The notes: generated from the letters alone by a model not told the origin. A stretch of DNA of 64,000 bases from Morinoia aosen (GCA_030386875.1 CM059560.1:33598183-33662182); one strand, 5' to 3'; positions 47,482 to 60,449 are shown, counted from the stretch's first letter. Program-made: numbers and translations.

Positions 47482-48569
47482 TGTAAATAGAGCAAGGAAG
47501 AATAGAAATGCCACCTATACCCTTTAGCAGACATCAACTTGTAACCAAAATAACAAACTCCCAAACTGTTTCAATTTTAATTTTTAGCTGGCAGACTTTC
47601 TCCGCGATTCAGTGTGCTACGCCCAGTATTTGGGTAATGAAAATTTAGTTCAGCTGCTAAGGTCAAGACCTGTAATCTCTGCTGGGTAGGACATGACCCT
47701 CTTTTCAGAACACAGGGTTTGCAGTGGGGTTTGGGAGCAGTAATTTCATGATAGACGTTCTTGCACCATAGAATTTGGAATATAACGTTCTTCTGATGAA
47801 TCAGAAAAGCACTGTTCTTACAACACGAGTAGCAGTGCGGAAGCAACTATATAATAATGATATGTGCACAGAAAATTAAACTATCAATAAACAGAGGTCT
47901 AAATTGAAACATGTCTGGAAATATTTTGGCAAAATTTCGTAACATTTACATGTGAAAAGTGTGCATGCAAAAATGAATGGTGCACAATCTTCGTCTAATA
48001 CTTTATAACAGAACTCGTTTTGGTTCGCAGAAGTTCTGTAAACTTGAGACGTATGTTTGACAAATCGAGTGGATTTTAAACTTTCAAATAACGCCACAAA
48101 TTCTCATCAAATATTGACGTTATTTTCAGCGTGCAATTTCTTTGAACATGTTGCTAAACGTTTAGCATTCATGGTGTTCGAAGACGCATACATACCAATG
48201 GAAGAGCTAACTTTTCAGATAAAATAAGCAAATTTGTTTTCGAATATCGTATTATGCTGTAGCATGCATTCCACCATTTATTACTTCCATATTCTTTCTA
48301 TCTTTTCCTAACAAACGCATCCCAAATCCAGAATCTGCTAGCACTAAGTTTCAGAGTATAAACACTTCGTTAGCTTGTCGCAAGTGCTGCCATTCCTCGT
48401 GAAATGAATTTCTGAATTACGCCCAGATAGCTCAATTTTAGTTTAATTCGCTCTTTCTCAGAGAGCCCTTTTCGGAATGATTCTTGAGAATTTAAATGTT
48501 CGAGAACGAATTAAATAGAGCATCTCTGTACCTTTTCAACGTGAATTTAGATTTCCATGAGACCGAGAC
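47482..48569. other. unassigned spacer
   Basis: No gene or repeat recognised. Confidence 0.4.
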
Positions 48570-48571
48570 TA

Positions 48572-50065
48572 TACAGGGTGTTTCAAAAATACACGGCATA
48601 ATTTCAGGTATGTATTTCCCACATGTAGACAATCAAAATAGTTCATTACAACATATGTCCGGAAATGCTTCATTTCCGAGTTATGGCCTTCACAACATTG
48701 AAATTCACCGGAACGTTTTTCTTTCCGCAGGTCGTTGCCATTACAGAAGATGTTCAAAATGACCACCTCCTGCTTGAATACAGACCTCACATCGATGTCT
48801 CATTGACCTGCGAACACGATCCCACACTCCAGGAATGTTGCGTATGTCCTCAGAGCGTGCCACAATTCGATTCCGAAGGGATTCCAAATCAGGCACCGGA
48901 GACGAATAAACCAATGATTTTAAATGGCCCCACAAGTAGAAATCGAGAGGGTTCAGATCAGGTGAGCGTGGAGGCCAAGCAATTGGGCCACCTCTACCTA
49001 TCCATCGATCAGGAAATCTTCGATCCAAGTACCGGCGAGCCGTACGACTGAAGTGTGCAGGAGCGCCGTCATGCAAGAAGTGAGCGTGCTGACGATCGAT
49101 CAGTGGAGTGTCGTCATAAACATCAGGTATGATGTTTTCCAGGAAGTTTGTGTACGCCTGCCCCGTAAGTCTGTTTACAAGTACATGGGGTCCAACTAAC
49201 CGATCACCAATGATACCGGCCCACATGTTGAGGGAGAACCGCACCTGGTGATGAGATACAACAGTTGCATTTGGGTTTTCATACGCCCATACATGCTGAT
49301 TGTGGAGATTTGTTATGCCATCTCGTGTGAACTGTGCTTCATCTGTAAATAATACTAAGGCAGGAAAGTTCGGATTTGCAGCACATTGCTGCAAGAACCA
49401 CTGACAGTACCTAACTCGTGCAGGGTAATCTGCTGGTGACAGCGCCTGTACACGTTGCAAATGGTAAGGATACAATTGATACTCTTTCAGCAGTCTCCAG
49501 ACAGTCGTATGGGGAACATTCACTTGCAACGCTAACCTTCGTGTGCTGATAGAAGGAGTTCTGTTCACAATCTCCAGAATCTCCTCCTGTTCTTCTGGAG
49601 TTGTAGATCTTGGTCGTCCCCTTCCCAATCCAGAAGAGTCAAATTTTCCATACTCGCACAGACGCTGATGGAGACTTACAAATGTCTTCCGATCTGGACA
49701 TTGTCGCTGTGGGTACCTCTCCTGGTACAAACGACGAGCCAGCGCAGCATTGCCGTCTGCCTTACCGTAGATCAAGTGCATCTCTGCCAGCTCCTGATTT
49801 GTGTACATGACACACAGTCGAACGCCAAACACAACACTGAATTTAACCTTCGCCTAGGAATGATCTGTCAGAGTGCCCTCTTAATGTGTCCTTTGACGGC
49901 AACGACCTGCGGAAAGAAAAACGTTCCGGTGAATTTCAATGTTGTGAAGGCCATAACTCGGAAATGAAGCATTTCCGGACATATGTTTTAATGAACTATT
50001 TTGATTGTCTACATGTGGGAAATACATACCTGAAATTATGCCGTGTATTTTTGAAACACCCTGTA
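48572..50065 (-). mobile_element. complete DD41D mariner-family transposon
   Basis: A 1494-bp element with 168-bp terminal inverted repeats (48572-48739 and 49898-50065) that differ at only one position that I can see, beginning TACAGGGTGTTTCAAAAAT. TA dinucleotides at 48570-48571 and 50066-50067 are the target duplication. The single gene fills the interior and its stop codon lies two bases from the inner edge of one repeat. Near-identical long repeats and an intact gene indicate a recent insertion. Confidence 0.95.
48741..49832 (-). CDS. mariner-family transposase (DD41D)
   Basis: An intact 363-residue cut-and-paste transposase. Residues 9-60 form the first helix-turn-helix (MYTNQELAEMHLIYGKADGN), and a GRGRPRS linker (70-76) and a second HTH (about 80-125) follow. 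The RNase H-like catalytic core has D164 (in LFTDEAQF), D255 (in FLHDGAPAHF) and D297 (in WPPRSPDLNPLDFYLWGHLK), with 90 and 41 residues between them, hence DD41D. This spacing is known from the rosa group of mariner relatives. All motifs are uninterrupted and the length is normal for the superfamily. The true start may be M9 (codon at 49806-49808), where family similarity begins, rather than the first ATG. No promoter was identified. It probably acts on the 168-bp repeats that flank it. Confidence 0.93.
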   Translation of the reverse strand: MFGVRLCVMYTNQELAEMHLIYGKADGNAALARRLYQERYPQRQCPDRKTFVSLHQRLCEYGKFDSSGLGRGRPRSTTPEEQEEILEIVNRTPSISTRRLALQVNVPHTTVWRLLKEYQLYPYHLQRVQALSPADYPARVRYCQWFLQQCAANPNFPALVLFTDEAQFTRDGITNLHNQHVWAYENPNATVVSHHQVRFSLNMWAGIIGDRLVGPHVLVNRLTGQAYTNFLENIIPDVYDDTPLIDRQHAHFLHDGAPAHFSRTARRYLDRRFPDRWIGRGGPIAWPPRSPDLNPLDFYLWGHLKSLVYSSPVPDLESLRNRIVARSEDIRNIPGVWDRVRRSMRHRCEVCIQAGGGHFEHLL

Positions 50066-50067
50066 TA

Positions 50068-52465
50068 TTCTTGACTCTAAATTCTATTGATCAGTGCTCA
50101 CTTATTAACATCGATTCCTGATCAAAGTAACCTTGTTCCAACTCTCTACAGGTAATTGTTGGATTCTGTTTGAAACTGGGTGCAGCAATTTCCTCGAAGT
50201 TTCTGATTTCCAAGATATTTCAAGATTTCTGAGAAACCTTGCAAAGAATATCATAACTTCTTTGGGTTTCTCTGTAGTATACTGTATGCCATTAGTTCCG
50301 AGCAATAATGAACTAATACTATTCAGTAGCATATTTTAGTTCTCCAATCTTTCACACAGCTTGGAACTTCTATCCACAGAGTACATCAATCCACTCTGCG
50401 AATACATGTATTATAATTTAACTATGCGATGTATGATTGTACCATTGAATAATGTCGGAGTTTTTTCCCTAAACAATAATTATTGATGATATTAGTGGTA
50501 AAATATAGATCATTCTATTAAACTGATCTCGAAAACAATATAAAACTTATGAGTTTTACGATCTATAATTACCTTAATGCAATTTTTTCAATCATTATTA
50601 CTGAAACTTATTTTGAGTAAAATACTGTACTCAAGAACTTATACTTTATTTTTTACGCAAATTCCATCATTATGCCCTTATAGATAACCATAATATTAGA
50701 ATAACATATTTATTTATTATTAGTGCATTAAATTTACGAGTTATGGTAGACGAATATTAACTTTCCTACACTGTATGAACCCTATTATCTGTAACTCCCC
50801 CCTTTCTCCTAACCCGCCCCCCGTACACTGTGAACATGAACACATAGTTCAAACTAAGCAGAATATCTAAAAATTTCTTTTAAAAATTGTCACCAAGTTA
50901 CTGGACTGAATTTTACTGTAGGGAAGTGTATGTTCTCTTCCCTTAATGGGAGAAGCTGCGAGGCATCATGGTTTGTGCAGAACGAAAACAAGCTTGAGGA
51001 GTCTACGTGTAATGTGTTGAGCAATTCATTTGTTGACTACAGGAACAAGGGTGTGCAGACTGCTGGGCTGCTCCACGAGGGTTGATTGTTGGAATGAATC
51101 TGAAGCTTTATTCAGATATAGTACAGTTACTTGGTGACGATTTTGAAAAGAAGTTTTGAGATGTTATGCTTAGTTTGAACAATTCGTTCATGTTTACAGT
51201 GTGACATTCGTCAGAGTCGTAGTTGGCCAATTTCGAGAGCGTATGCAGCGAGTACGAGAGAATGAATGTGAGCGGAGAAGTCTTATCACGAGCAGCGTAC
51301 ATTTTAAGGGTAGAGAGATGCATTTAAAAATATGACAAATGACATAAGTTACAGCATTTGAACGCATGTGGCGCAGCATCATAAGCTATTTAGATTTTAT
51401 CTTGTGTACCCAAAATGACTTACGATTTTATCTCAGCGATCATGACATGACCAGTTTAGTTGAGGAATGGAGCTTCTCTGATGAAGGCTAACGCACCAAC
51501 GTTACAGTTCTACAATTTCACAACTAATGGTAAATTTACACTGTAATTTATCAGAGATGGAATTCTAGACTCCACATCACACCGCTTACAATATATTTGA
51601 AAAATTGTCATTAGAAACGTAAGTCGCAGCTTCAATATGTTACCAATGTTAAATCCACTGAAGCGCTGATAGCTACTATCAAGAGTAGAGAGCCAAATAG
51701 CTTAAGACCGTTTTATTAAAAAAGAATATAAGCAAGCTGTACTACTTATACAGTGCCCACACAGTCGAAAACAATGCCCCAAAATTTGAGCATTGTGCTG
51801 AGTGTAAGAATTCAGTTTTCCCTTTACTTACGTCTTTTGCATCCTCAGCTCCAAATTTCTCAGCAAGTCCAACTGGCCCATAGGGCCGGCCACGTCGGGT
51901 TATTTACGAGTATTCAACCAAATCTCCTATTCTCCTAAGATGAAAATAGTCTTTCAGTCGCTGACGGTTAGCGTTCCGTCCTGCCAGTTGAAAGAATGAA
52001 TGAAGTAAGGCGTAAAACCCTCAAGATTTGACCAATTAAAACTTCTGCGCTTAAAGCTATTGAGAAGCGGAGGCCGATCAATGCTAGAGCGGTCCCTCTG
52101 CCGCGAACAAAACAAATATTATGATAAAGCCCAACGGTCTAAGCTATATATGGTCTTTTTCTTCGCTGGAGCGAGGTTTCGTAAGCCGCTCAGCGACCGG
52201 GGCTATGGCGCAGAGGGACTGGGAAAGCAGCAGAATATTTACGATCCAAATTATTTACTGTGGCAATGCTGCGCCGGACTCGTTCGAAGTATATAGCTCT
52301 TGAATGCGAGAGGATACGCGGGCTCGCAGCGGTGTGGCAGGATATATGCGAATTAATACCAAAATCTTTAATTTTAAATTATTCGTAAACCCAGAGGAAG
52401 GCAACCTAATGAATTTACTAGGAAATTGCCTAAAGGGAACTGTATTCAGAACCAGGTTAGAGCTT
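50068..52465. other. unassigned DNA
   Basis: About 2.4 kb with short frames only and no recognised domains, arrays or terminal repeats. Confidence 0.4.
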
Positions 52466-52672
52466 GTGGTACCTGTAGCAGGCCTGACTTAGTGGCCCAT
52501 GCAGCAGGCCTGACTTTGTGGCACCTGCAGCAGGTCTGACTTTGTGGCACCTGCAGCAGGCCTGACTTTGTGGCACCTGCAGCAGGCCTGATTTTGTGGC
52601 ACCTGCAGCAGGCCTGATTTTGTGGCACCTGCACCAGGCCTGACTTTGTGGCACCTGCAGCAGGCCTGACTT
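52466..52672. repeat. 26-bp minisatellite, 8 copies
   Basis: Unit CCTGACTTTGTGGCACCTGC followed by AGCAGG, repeated about eight times with few changes. On the minus strand the period passes through all phases, giving repetitive short frames of no likely function. Confidence 0.95.
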
Positions 52673-53650
52673 CAAGGTACGTGGAGCGACCAACATTACG
52701 AGCTTTGAACGTTTGACCCATGGAGTAACCTGATTGCTCAAAATTGAAGTTATCAGCTTTAAAACACGCCAATGCTTAAAAAGCAAACTTGTTGCAATCA
52801 AGAGGATTAACGAACTCATGAATAATTTTCAAACCGGCTAAGCTTTCCCCATTCCAACATGCGAAATGTAACAAGTGGAAGAACATCGTGGGACGGTATC
52901 ACAAAACGCCACAGAAGCGTAGAAGCCCGTAATTCGAGCCCTCGGCTGTGAGGTCTGGGAGACACAAATACAGCGTAAGTACAGGGGCTTCATATAGACT
53001 CACTTTGATAACAGGAAAAAACAGGGAGGGAAAAAATCTCGTTAAGGCCTTTTATGCGATGGTTCAGGAACAAATATGTATTCGGATGGTAATATCTCCC
53101 TCATTATGTATACGATACATATTTCCAATTTTATCGACATATGTAGATATATCATAAGAAATGATATATTTGTTAGAACTCCGCACACAAAGACCAGTAC
53201 ACTAATAATTCACAAACGTTATAGGTATGCGTGTCAGGAGTCATGATATAATTTGTAATCGCGTCATGGTTGCATTACGCTGCGCTTCACCCGCCCAGGC
53301 AGGCAATCTGCGCCCCTCAGTCTCTTGTGAACCGCGCACCTCGTATGAAATTTAGGATCCGAGGCGCACCTCTTGCAGCCGAAGTTCCCTCGAGGAAGGA
53401 TTTTCAAAATTATTTACGTCATCGTAGTGGTGTAGCTGGCAGCGTAAGCTCTTCTAAGTTGACTTGGCAACGCTACCTGCTGTTTTTCAGTCAGAACCCT
53501 CAAATTTTGAAGAGAAAGTTTTTTAAATAAATTGAACTTTTGGATTTTGGATAAAAAATCACATGCCATAGATGATTTTGGCTAGAAAAAACATCACAAG
53601 GCATAGAGAATTTTGGTTAGAGAACCATCACACGACACCGCCAAGTGAAC
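52673..53650. other. unassigned spacer
   Basis: No gene recognised. Confidence 0.4.
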
Positions 53651-53654
53651 TTAA

Positions 53655-53875
53655 CCCTTTAACGTCCGAATTTTTGTACTCATATTACCGTTAACACAAC
53701 CACCGTCACTAAACTGGCGCTGACATCAGGCAGTCACCAATATCAGGATGGGATAGGAACTGCCATTCGGCAGAGAACTTCAAAGAATACATTAGGGAAC
53801 TAATTATGCAATAAATACAATATGTTGAGGTTATTTTTGAAAGAGGACACTGGTGTCCTCTGGAGCGTTAAAGGG
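53655..53875. mobile_element. piggyBac-like MITE with TTAA target sites
   Basis: A 221-bp element flanked by TTAA on both sides (53651-53654 and 53876-53879), with ends CCCTTTAACGTCC and GGAGCGTTAAAGGG that are inverted repeats apart from one position. TTAA duplication and ends beginning CCC fit the piggyBac superfamily. Near the right end lies an 18-bp palindrome GAGGACACTGGTGTCCTC (53843-53860). No transposase. Confidence 0.8.
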
Positions 53876-53879
53876 TTAA

Positions 53880-56800
53880 GAGAGCTGACGCTGTGGACAA
53901 GTGAGAAGAGACCTGCGTGAGTTGTGAGTTGTTGTACGACGACAAGGTGAGTTGTTTGAACATCTCGCAGCAGGACCGCGGCGCTCGCCTCCAGCGCAGC
54001 AGTCCAGCCGGAAATAATGACGAATTAAGGGCACCGTACGATAGCTCTTGTCCTCACAAGATGGCCTCAGCTCGCCCACACGCTCCTACTAAGCTTCAGC
54101 GGCACTTTTTATGCCTCATAAAAGGAGTGCAAGACGGCGCCTGCAGCCGCGGGTCCCTTGATTTTCTATATCTTCTGGAGACGCTGGCAAGACGACACGA
54201 TGGAAGCGCCAGTAGATGCTACTGCATCTGTGCAGTCCATAACATATATCTTTCTCTATAGTATGTAAGCAATGTAATGAACAATAATTATACCTTCTCT
54301 TCTGTACAAAGAATTTCAGCAACGCTAGTAACCGAATGATTATTTACAGGCTTGAAGCTGCACAGACAAGCCTTCAAAAATATGATCCATCTTGAAATAA
54401 AAAATCGGGCTTTTATGGAAAAATAAAGTATTTGTTCTTCTACATAGACTTTATTCGACTGGCCAGTAATTAGTGAAATATGTAGGAACATAACTACGCA
54501 CTGTATGAATATTTCACTCATTTTTCAAGATTCAAACTTGCCCCTGTGACGATATCAGCGGGTGAGATTTGTACCCGACACATACATGCGTTAATGAATC
54601 GCTCGCGATGGATGCTAAGCAGAAAGCCTACCGAGCGCACGGTGCAATTCAATGACGTTCCTTCACGGTACAAGTAGCGAAACATTTTACGACCCATGTC
54701 CAGTTTTGAGCATTGCTTTCTTAACGTTGTACTTTATCTCTGATACACTTCCAATAAACGATTCTGAGTGAAACATAACTCGAAACATCACCCCGCCGGT
54801 GTTGTACAGTTACTGCTGACATTAAATACAGTGCTGATGTTCACCTTATGTGTTTCATTGCATGCCTCATTATTCATGAATTCCGCTAAAAAAAGTTTAA
54901 GTTCAGCCAAGCTAATTTAAGAAAGAATGAGTAAATACTGCGACTTCAAAGCTTTCGGACAGAAAGCTCCAGTTATTGGAGAGCAGCGAACGAGAAGCTA
55001 ATTCGCATGCGTCTAATTTAGAAGAGCAATTTTCAGAAAAGCCTACAAGTCTTGCAGAATGACAGCCCTAGAGCGTCAGCAACAGTAGACAGCCATCAAA
55101 TAAAAGCGAGCGCGGAATGTACCTGATTTTCTAATTCTTTGAAGTCTTTCGCATGAATTTCGTCCGCCAGCGGCTGCGCAGCTCTCGCGCCAAGATTGCT
55201 TCACTGAGACACGACTCGCCGGAGGCAGGGTACTGAGGGAAATTCCTGTGTTATAGCTAATTCTCTCAAGAAATAAAACATTTCAGTTTCGACTGAACAT
55301 AATGTACGAAGAGAGTTTTTGAAATTTCCGAGCGTTGTGCTTAGAAAAAATAATTTGAAAAGAATTCTTAAATTTTTCAACGTTCAGTGTCGCCACTACG
55401 CCCAGTGTGCTGCGATTTTTTCCTTACTATAATGAAAAAATACACTCAATTTTCTACATAATTGGCGATAATTTGAACGAAAATTTATCCTCCCTCTTCT
55501 GAAATAAATGTACCAAAACAATTTCCGAATAATTGAGAAATAATTTTTCCTTTGTACAAAAAGCGAAAAAATGAAAAAAATGCATTCACATACGAAACGA
55601 TAAACGAGGAATTTCAATGAACTGATGTTAAAAAATGAGCGGAAAATAAAACAGAAAACGAGAATACTCCGGGACGACCTGAAAATAGTTTTCATACGAC
55701 TTTTCGCAACGACACCGAAACGTATTCGTTCAATTATATTAGAACACTTTCAAAAATGAATTAAAATTGCAGTTCCATAAGGTTTCGCAAATATATACAA
55801 GATTTAATACCATTCCACCTACACAGATTTATATCATAAAGCAGGTACGTGGAATTTGATCGTGACGAAAATTGCAGAATATAACATGAGCGTACAATGA
55901 ACATCAGAGCCGAGTGAAGATAAATGGTTAAGGTCGGTTGCACGGTACAACGGTCTCCCTTCAAAGAAAGTAATTCTTCAAGAACACTAAAATAAATGAT
56001 TGCAAAAATAACACAAAAACAGATTGCAAAAGATTATTTTTATTATGTGACTCAGCAGAAAAATTTATCTAGTGAAACAACGCAAATTTTGAAATGTGGA
56101 GCATTGTCTGAGAATCTCAACACTGGAAAAGTCTGAAAGAAATTATTTTGGTGGCTTTTGGACACTAGGATAGAAACAAAATAAAAAAAATATTACAAAT
56201 ACAATTCTCAAAGTATGAAAGAGCAAAAACTCAGAATAAAGCAATAAAATTTCAAAGTACAAGTATACCAGGACACGTTACAGAATATTTTACGATCCTT
56301 TCACAAACTTCAGCAATATTTATCATATATTATTAAGCATTTACTTCCATGAAATAACATATGAAAGATACTGTATTGGTTTAGTAATCCCCAAGCAACT
56401 ATAGATTTAGCCGCTGAACATCAGTTCCTATCAGGTAACGATGTAACAAGTTGAATAGTTCTTATCAATCATGAGGTATTGCGAAACTACAGAAACACGT
56501 GAGCAAGCACACACGCGCGCAAGCTAAACGCACCCTACCTGCACGGCAACTTCGTTCCGACTGGCGCTTGAAGCGCATAACTGGACAGTCTGGACTGGAG
56601 CTCGCACAGCGGGCTTGCGAATTTGAATAGAACATTTTTTTCGGAAACTTCAACAAACACGAGGAAGCAGCAATTAGAGCACGTGTGCACGACAGAAATA
56701 AGCTCTCATTTTTTTAATTTTGCTGCTCGCCAACTTCAATTATGAAATTTTTCATAGCGAGACTGAGAAAAAAATTAAAAGGGTGTAATTGGTGAGTATA

Positions 56801-57105
56801 TATTGTAACTTACGGATTTCGGTTCAACTCCTGCAGATTGAATTTTTTTAAAAGAGAAGAACTTGGGAGTTGAATGTGAAACAAGGGCCTTCCTCCCAGC
56901 CAAGGATTCACACTAATATATGCACATATAATGTTATTCCTGTACTTAAAACCATTGTAATTTTCTTCTCAACACGATACACACACACGTCCTGTCATGT
57001 ACCGCATCTTTTTTACATGCCGGGAACCGAGCTCGTACTGTAGTAGGAGTGTCAGGTATCCTAATCACCGGATCGCAGGAGACGTAACTCAAGAAATAAA
57101 GAAAG
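53880..57105. other. unassigned DNA
   Basis: About 3.2 kb of AT-rich sequence with short frames only. Nothing recognised. Confidence 0.4.
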
Positions 57106-58572
57106 AAAGAAGAAGAAAAAAAACATTTTATTTCCAATAAAGTATAACATGAGATGTTGATACATTGGTTTTTAAAAGACCTTAACATTAACATCCTTAA
57201 CTGATAATAGCACATTGGTATCGTAGTACCCGTGCAAAATGTTGAAACAAAAAATGATTGACAGAAAAGCACAACAAAAATAAATTCCTTCCTTGCCTAA
57301 TCTCATTTTGACAGTGCATTTAAATATAGGTAACTAAGAGAACACAATCCTCCCGACGCTCATTTGAAAAACACTCTCATTAGTGCGCACATGTATTGAA
57401 ATAAAAGCGAAAAACGCATTCAAATACCTTAGCATAGAGACCCTTAATTGCTATTCATACATAGTTATCGTAATACCCATGTTAAGTGTTAAAATAAAAT
57501 GATTCAGATCCTTAATTGCTATTCATACATGGTTATCGTAACACCCATGTTAAGTGTTGTAACAAATGATTTAGATCCTTCATTGCTATTCATACATGGT
57601 TATCGTAATACCCATGATAATTGTCGAAACAGAATTTGGAGAAAAGCACGAAAAAATGTGTTCCTCTTCGTTGCGGTAGTCATATTTTGGTAATGCATTT
57701 AAATACAAGTTACTAAGAAAACATAATTCATGGGACGCGTTGCTGAAAACCCTCTCGTTAGTGCGTACTCGTATTGAAAATATGAGCATATGAACATAGG
57801 AGTTGGTGATACGAGCGTGAGGGATTGATGTTAGATGTAAAATGAGCAGATTTGACTTATTTTGCGTCTAGAACTATGAGGTTGACAGTCGCCAGTTAGT
57901 GCACTCCCATATTGAAATTTGAGCCCACGAACGTTGGAACTAGTGAAATGAGGGATTACGGTTGAAAGAAAAACGGGTAGATCCAAATTAATTTGCGTCT
58001 TAGACTGCGAGGTTGATATTAGAGGCACTTTTACATTGTTTCGTATTAACTAGTAAGCTAAATAACTGGCTCGGATAAAATGAAAGATTTTAGAATAATA
58101 CAGAAATAAAATTTCATATGCTGCTAGCTTTGGCACAAAAAAGTTCACCGGATTCAAATAGATGAGAAGGATCGTTGAACAATGCCAACTGTAACATTTT
58201 CAACATTGCTGGGACAAAACGAGAAAGTCAAAACAACCTAAAATAGTGTGGCCAAAAAATACTCAAAGAGTGTAAGGGACGACACTTTATCACACAAGAT
58301 TAACATGAGCATTTGAGGATGGAAATATGTTCTACATATATAGACACGCACACACATACGAATACATATATATCCGTACACATATATACACATATACATA
58401 CATACGAGCGTCACATGCGCGTACATACATGTACTTAATATTCGTATGCAAGCAATCATATTGCATGTGCATATTATAAATAAGTCTTGATTGTTGTATA
58501 ATGTAACGAAAGATAAGATAATTAGCATTACAAATTTCTGACTTCTTTTCCAGTACGTACTGCAGTTCACAC
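57106..58572 (-). other. LINE 3' untranslated region
   Basis: Lies between the stop codon (58573-58575, minus strand) and the poly-A tail. The last ~150 bases before the tail (57120-57260) share the pattern CAATGGTTTTTAAAA, GTATxGTAxTACxCGTG and AAxTGATTGA with the LINE 3' ends at 1.95-2.50 kb and 44.3-44.46 kb. A CATATA/CACACA low-complexity block (58320-58440) is a counterpart of the one at 43.98-44.09 kb. Confidence 0.65.
57440..57640. repeat. 67-bp tandem repeat in LINE 3' untranslated region
   Basis: ATTGCTATTCATACATGG (first copy ATAG) recurs at 57447, 57515 and 57582, followed each time by TTATCGTAAYACCCATG. The larger unit containing AAAGCACRAMAAAAAT and TGCATTTAAATA is itself present twice (about 57265 and 57645). 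Confidence 0.85.
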
Positions 58573-59094
58573 TTATTGTGTAGACGCAAGATAGAGAGCT
58601 ATTTTAGTTTTGAATTCTCTTAGTGTTTGAGGGGTTTTGATGTTCTGGGGGAGTTTGTTCCACAGTAAGGCGCCTGATACTGACAGAGCTTTCTGCCCAA
58701 TGTTAGATAAACGGTATTTGATTAAGACATCGCGTCTCCTATTCGGCCTTTGGTTGGTGACGGTAGGGGGATGGAATTTCACTATTTCAGCATTGCTATG
58801 AGGAAGATATAAAGAGGAGAATACGTATTGGGCTTTGTTCGCCAGAAACCTTTCCCGAATCGGAGCCCAGCCGAGCTTATTCAGGAGAGGTGTTACGTAA
58901 TCATTCTTTTTGAATTTACCGTTGCATACAACTTTAGCTGCAAAATTCATGCATTTTTTTAGATCTTTTTGAAGATGTTTCGGTATGTCTCCCCAAACCA
59001 GGCTACAGTAGTCAATACGTGATAAGGCCAAAGATTGAACGGCCAACAATCTAGATTCATCGTCAAGCATACTTTTTTTACGATTAAAAAACAA
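58573..59094 (-). pseudogene. LINE RT C-terminal domain
   Basis: An open stretch of 173 residues containing LALSRIDYCSLVWGDIPKHL, then YVTPLLNKLGWAPIRERFLA and SGALLWNKLPQNIKTPQTL, ending ALYLASTQ. This is the standard ending of CR1/L2-type LINE polyproteins after the thumb. It lies downstream of the YADD-containing part but in a different uninterrupted segment, showing a frameshift or stop between them. Confidence 0.85.
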
Positions 59095-59315
59095 GAAAGT
59101 CCCGTGAATTGTGTTACAACGTGTGATTTGAAGGACATGTTTCTATCGAACCAAATACCTAAATTTTTACGTTTTCTGATGGGTGAATTTTATCATTCCC
59201 AACTGTATGAGTTAGATCTAGATTTCGAATGTTGTTTATTGAATCTTTTGACCCAAAAATAATGAATTGTGTTTTACTCGCGTATAGCTTGAGACCATTT
59301 TGGTCATACCATGAC

Positions 59316-60449
59316 TTAATTGAGGCTGATCAATAGGGCTTCAGCTCCACTTTTCGTCTGTGGTATTTCTGCTACAGAGCTTGTCATTGCAATTTGGACA
59401 TCATCTGCATACATGGAGATTCGAGTGTTAGAAGGCATTGGAGGGATATCGTTAATGAAAATTTCAAACAATAGCGGGCCCAGAATGGATCCTTGAGGGA
59501 CACCAAAGTTATTTTGAAGGAATGGGGACAACTTTTTATCTAAGAGGACTGCATGAGACCAATTCGATAGGTAGCTTTTAAACCAATGCGTGCCAACTCC
59601 TAAGTTCAGTATTTTTCGTAGGAGTTGATCGTGTTCGACGCTGTCGAATGCTTTAGAGAGATCGAGTAGCAGATAACGTGTAACATTTTTTTGATCGATA
59701 TCGCTGTATTTTTTTCAGTGATATTGAGCAGGGCGTCTTGAGTGCTAGTGTTCCTCCTATAAGCATATTGATTTCGATGAAGTAAATTTGACTCGTCCAA
59801 GTGAGATGACAGTTGATTCGTTACTACTTTTTCCAATATTTTGGACAGGACAGGTAAAAGGGCCTGTAATTTGATGCTGTATTTGTGTCACCAGTTTTAT
59901 GCAACGGTCTAATTATGGAGTGTTTCCATTGGTTTGGAAACTTATTAGTTGCTTTTGATGTGTTGATAATCAAACGAATCAATGGTGCTGCGACTGGAAA
60001 ACTGTCTTTGATGTATTGGAGGCTGATTCCATCATATCCGACTGCTTTTGTGTTTTTCAATGAGTACAAAATAGTCCGTAACTCTGGTAAATCGTCAGGG
60101 CGTGGCCTCCACAGAGCACCAGCCTTTGAAAGTGCTGTGGGGCATGAACTTTCAACTGACAGTTGCCTTGGACTGGTTTTACTCACTTCATTGAAAACTC
60201 CAGCACTTACTTTTGCAAAGAATGTGTTGAACTCAGTAGCTTTTTCCAAAGGATTTTCTAAATTACTTTCGCAGTCTGAATTTTTATATTGAGCCACCTC
60301 ACTAAAGATTTCCCATGTACGTTTTGGGTTATTTTTTGCCTTGAATAGTTCTTGGTGAAAGTGAGTTTGTTTTGCTTGCATGATTTTCTTCCGAAGAATC
60401 TTTCCAAGTTCTTTATATCTCTTGTATTAAGTACTGTTTGACCTATCAT
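59316..60449 (-). pseudogene. LINE reverse transcriptase region, broken
   Basis: Three separate open pieces cover the RT. The upstream piece has LKNTKAVGYDGISLQYIKD, KHSIIRPLHKTGD and NYRPFYLS (fingers and first palm motifs). The middle has SNLLHRNQYAYRRNTSTQDA. The last has GVPQGSILGPLLFEIFINDI and the catalytic box YADD (about 59400-59411). Motif order and spacing are normal; breaks between pieces show that this copy cannot make a full enzyme. In intact relatives this enzyme copies the element RNA at a nicked target. Confidence 0.88.

Noticed and set aside
48665..49967. Plus-strand frames of 66-128 codons across the DD41D element
   Set aside because: Antisense shadows of the intact minus-strand transposase and its terminal repeats.
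59885..60292. 135-codon plus-strand frame
   Set aside because: Antisense to the LINE reverse transcriptase motifs on the minus strand.
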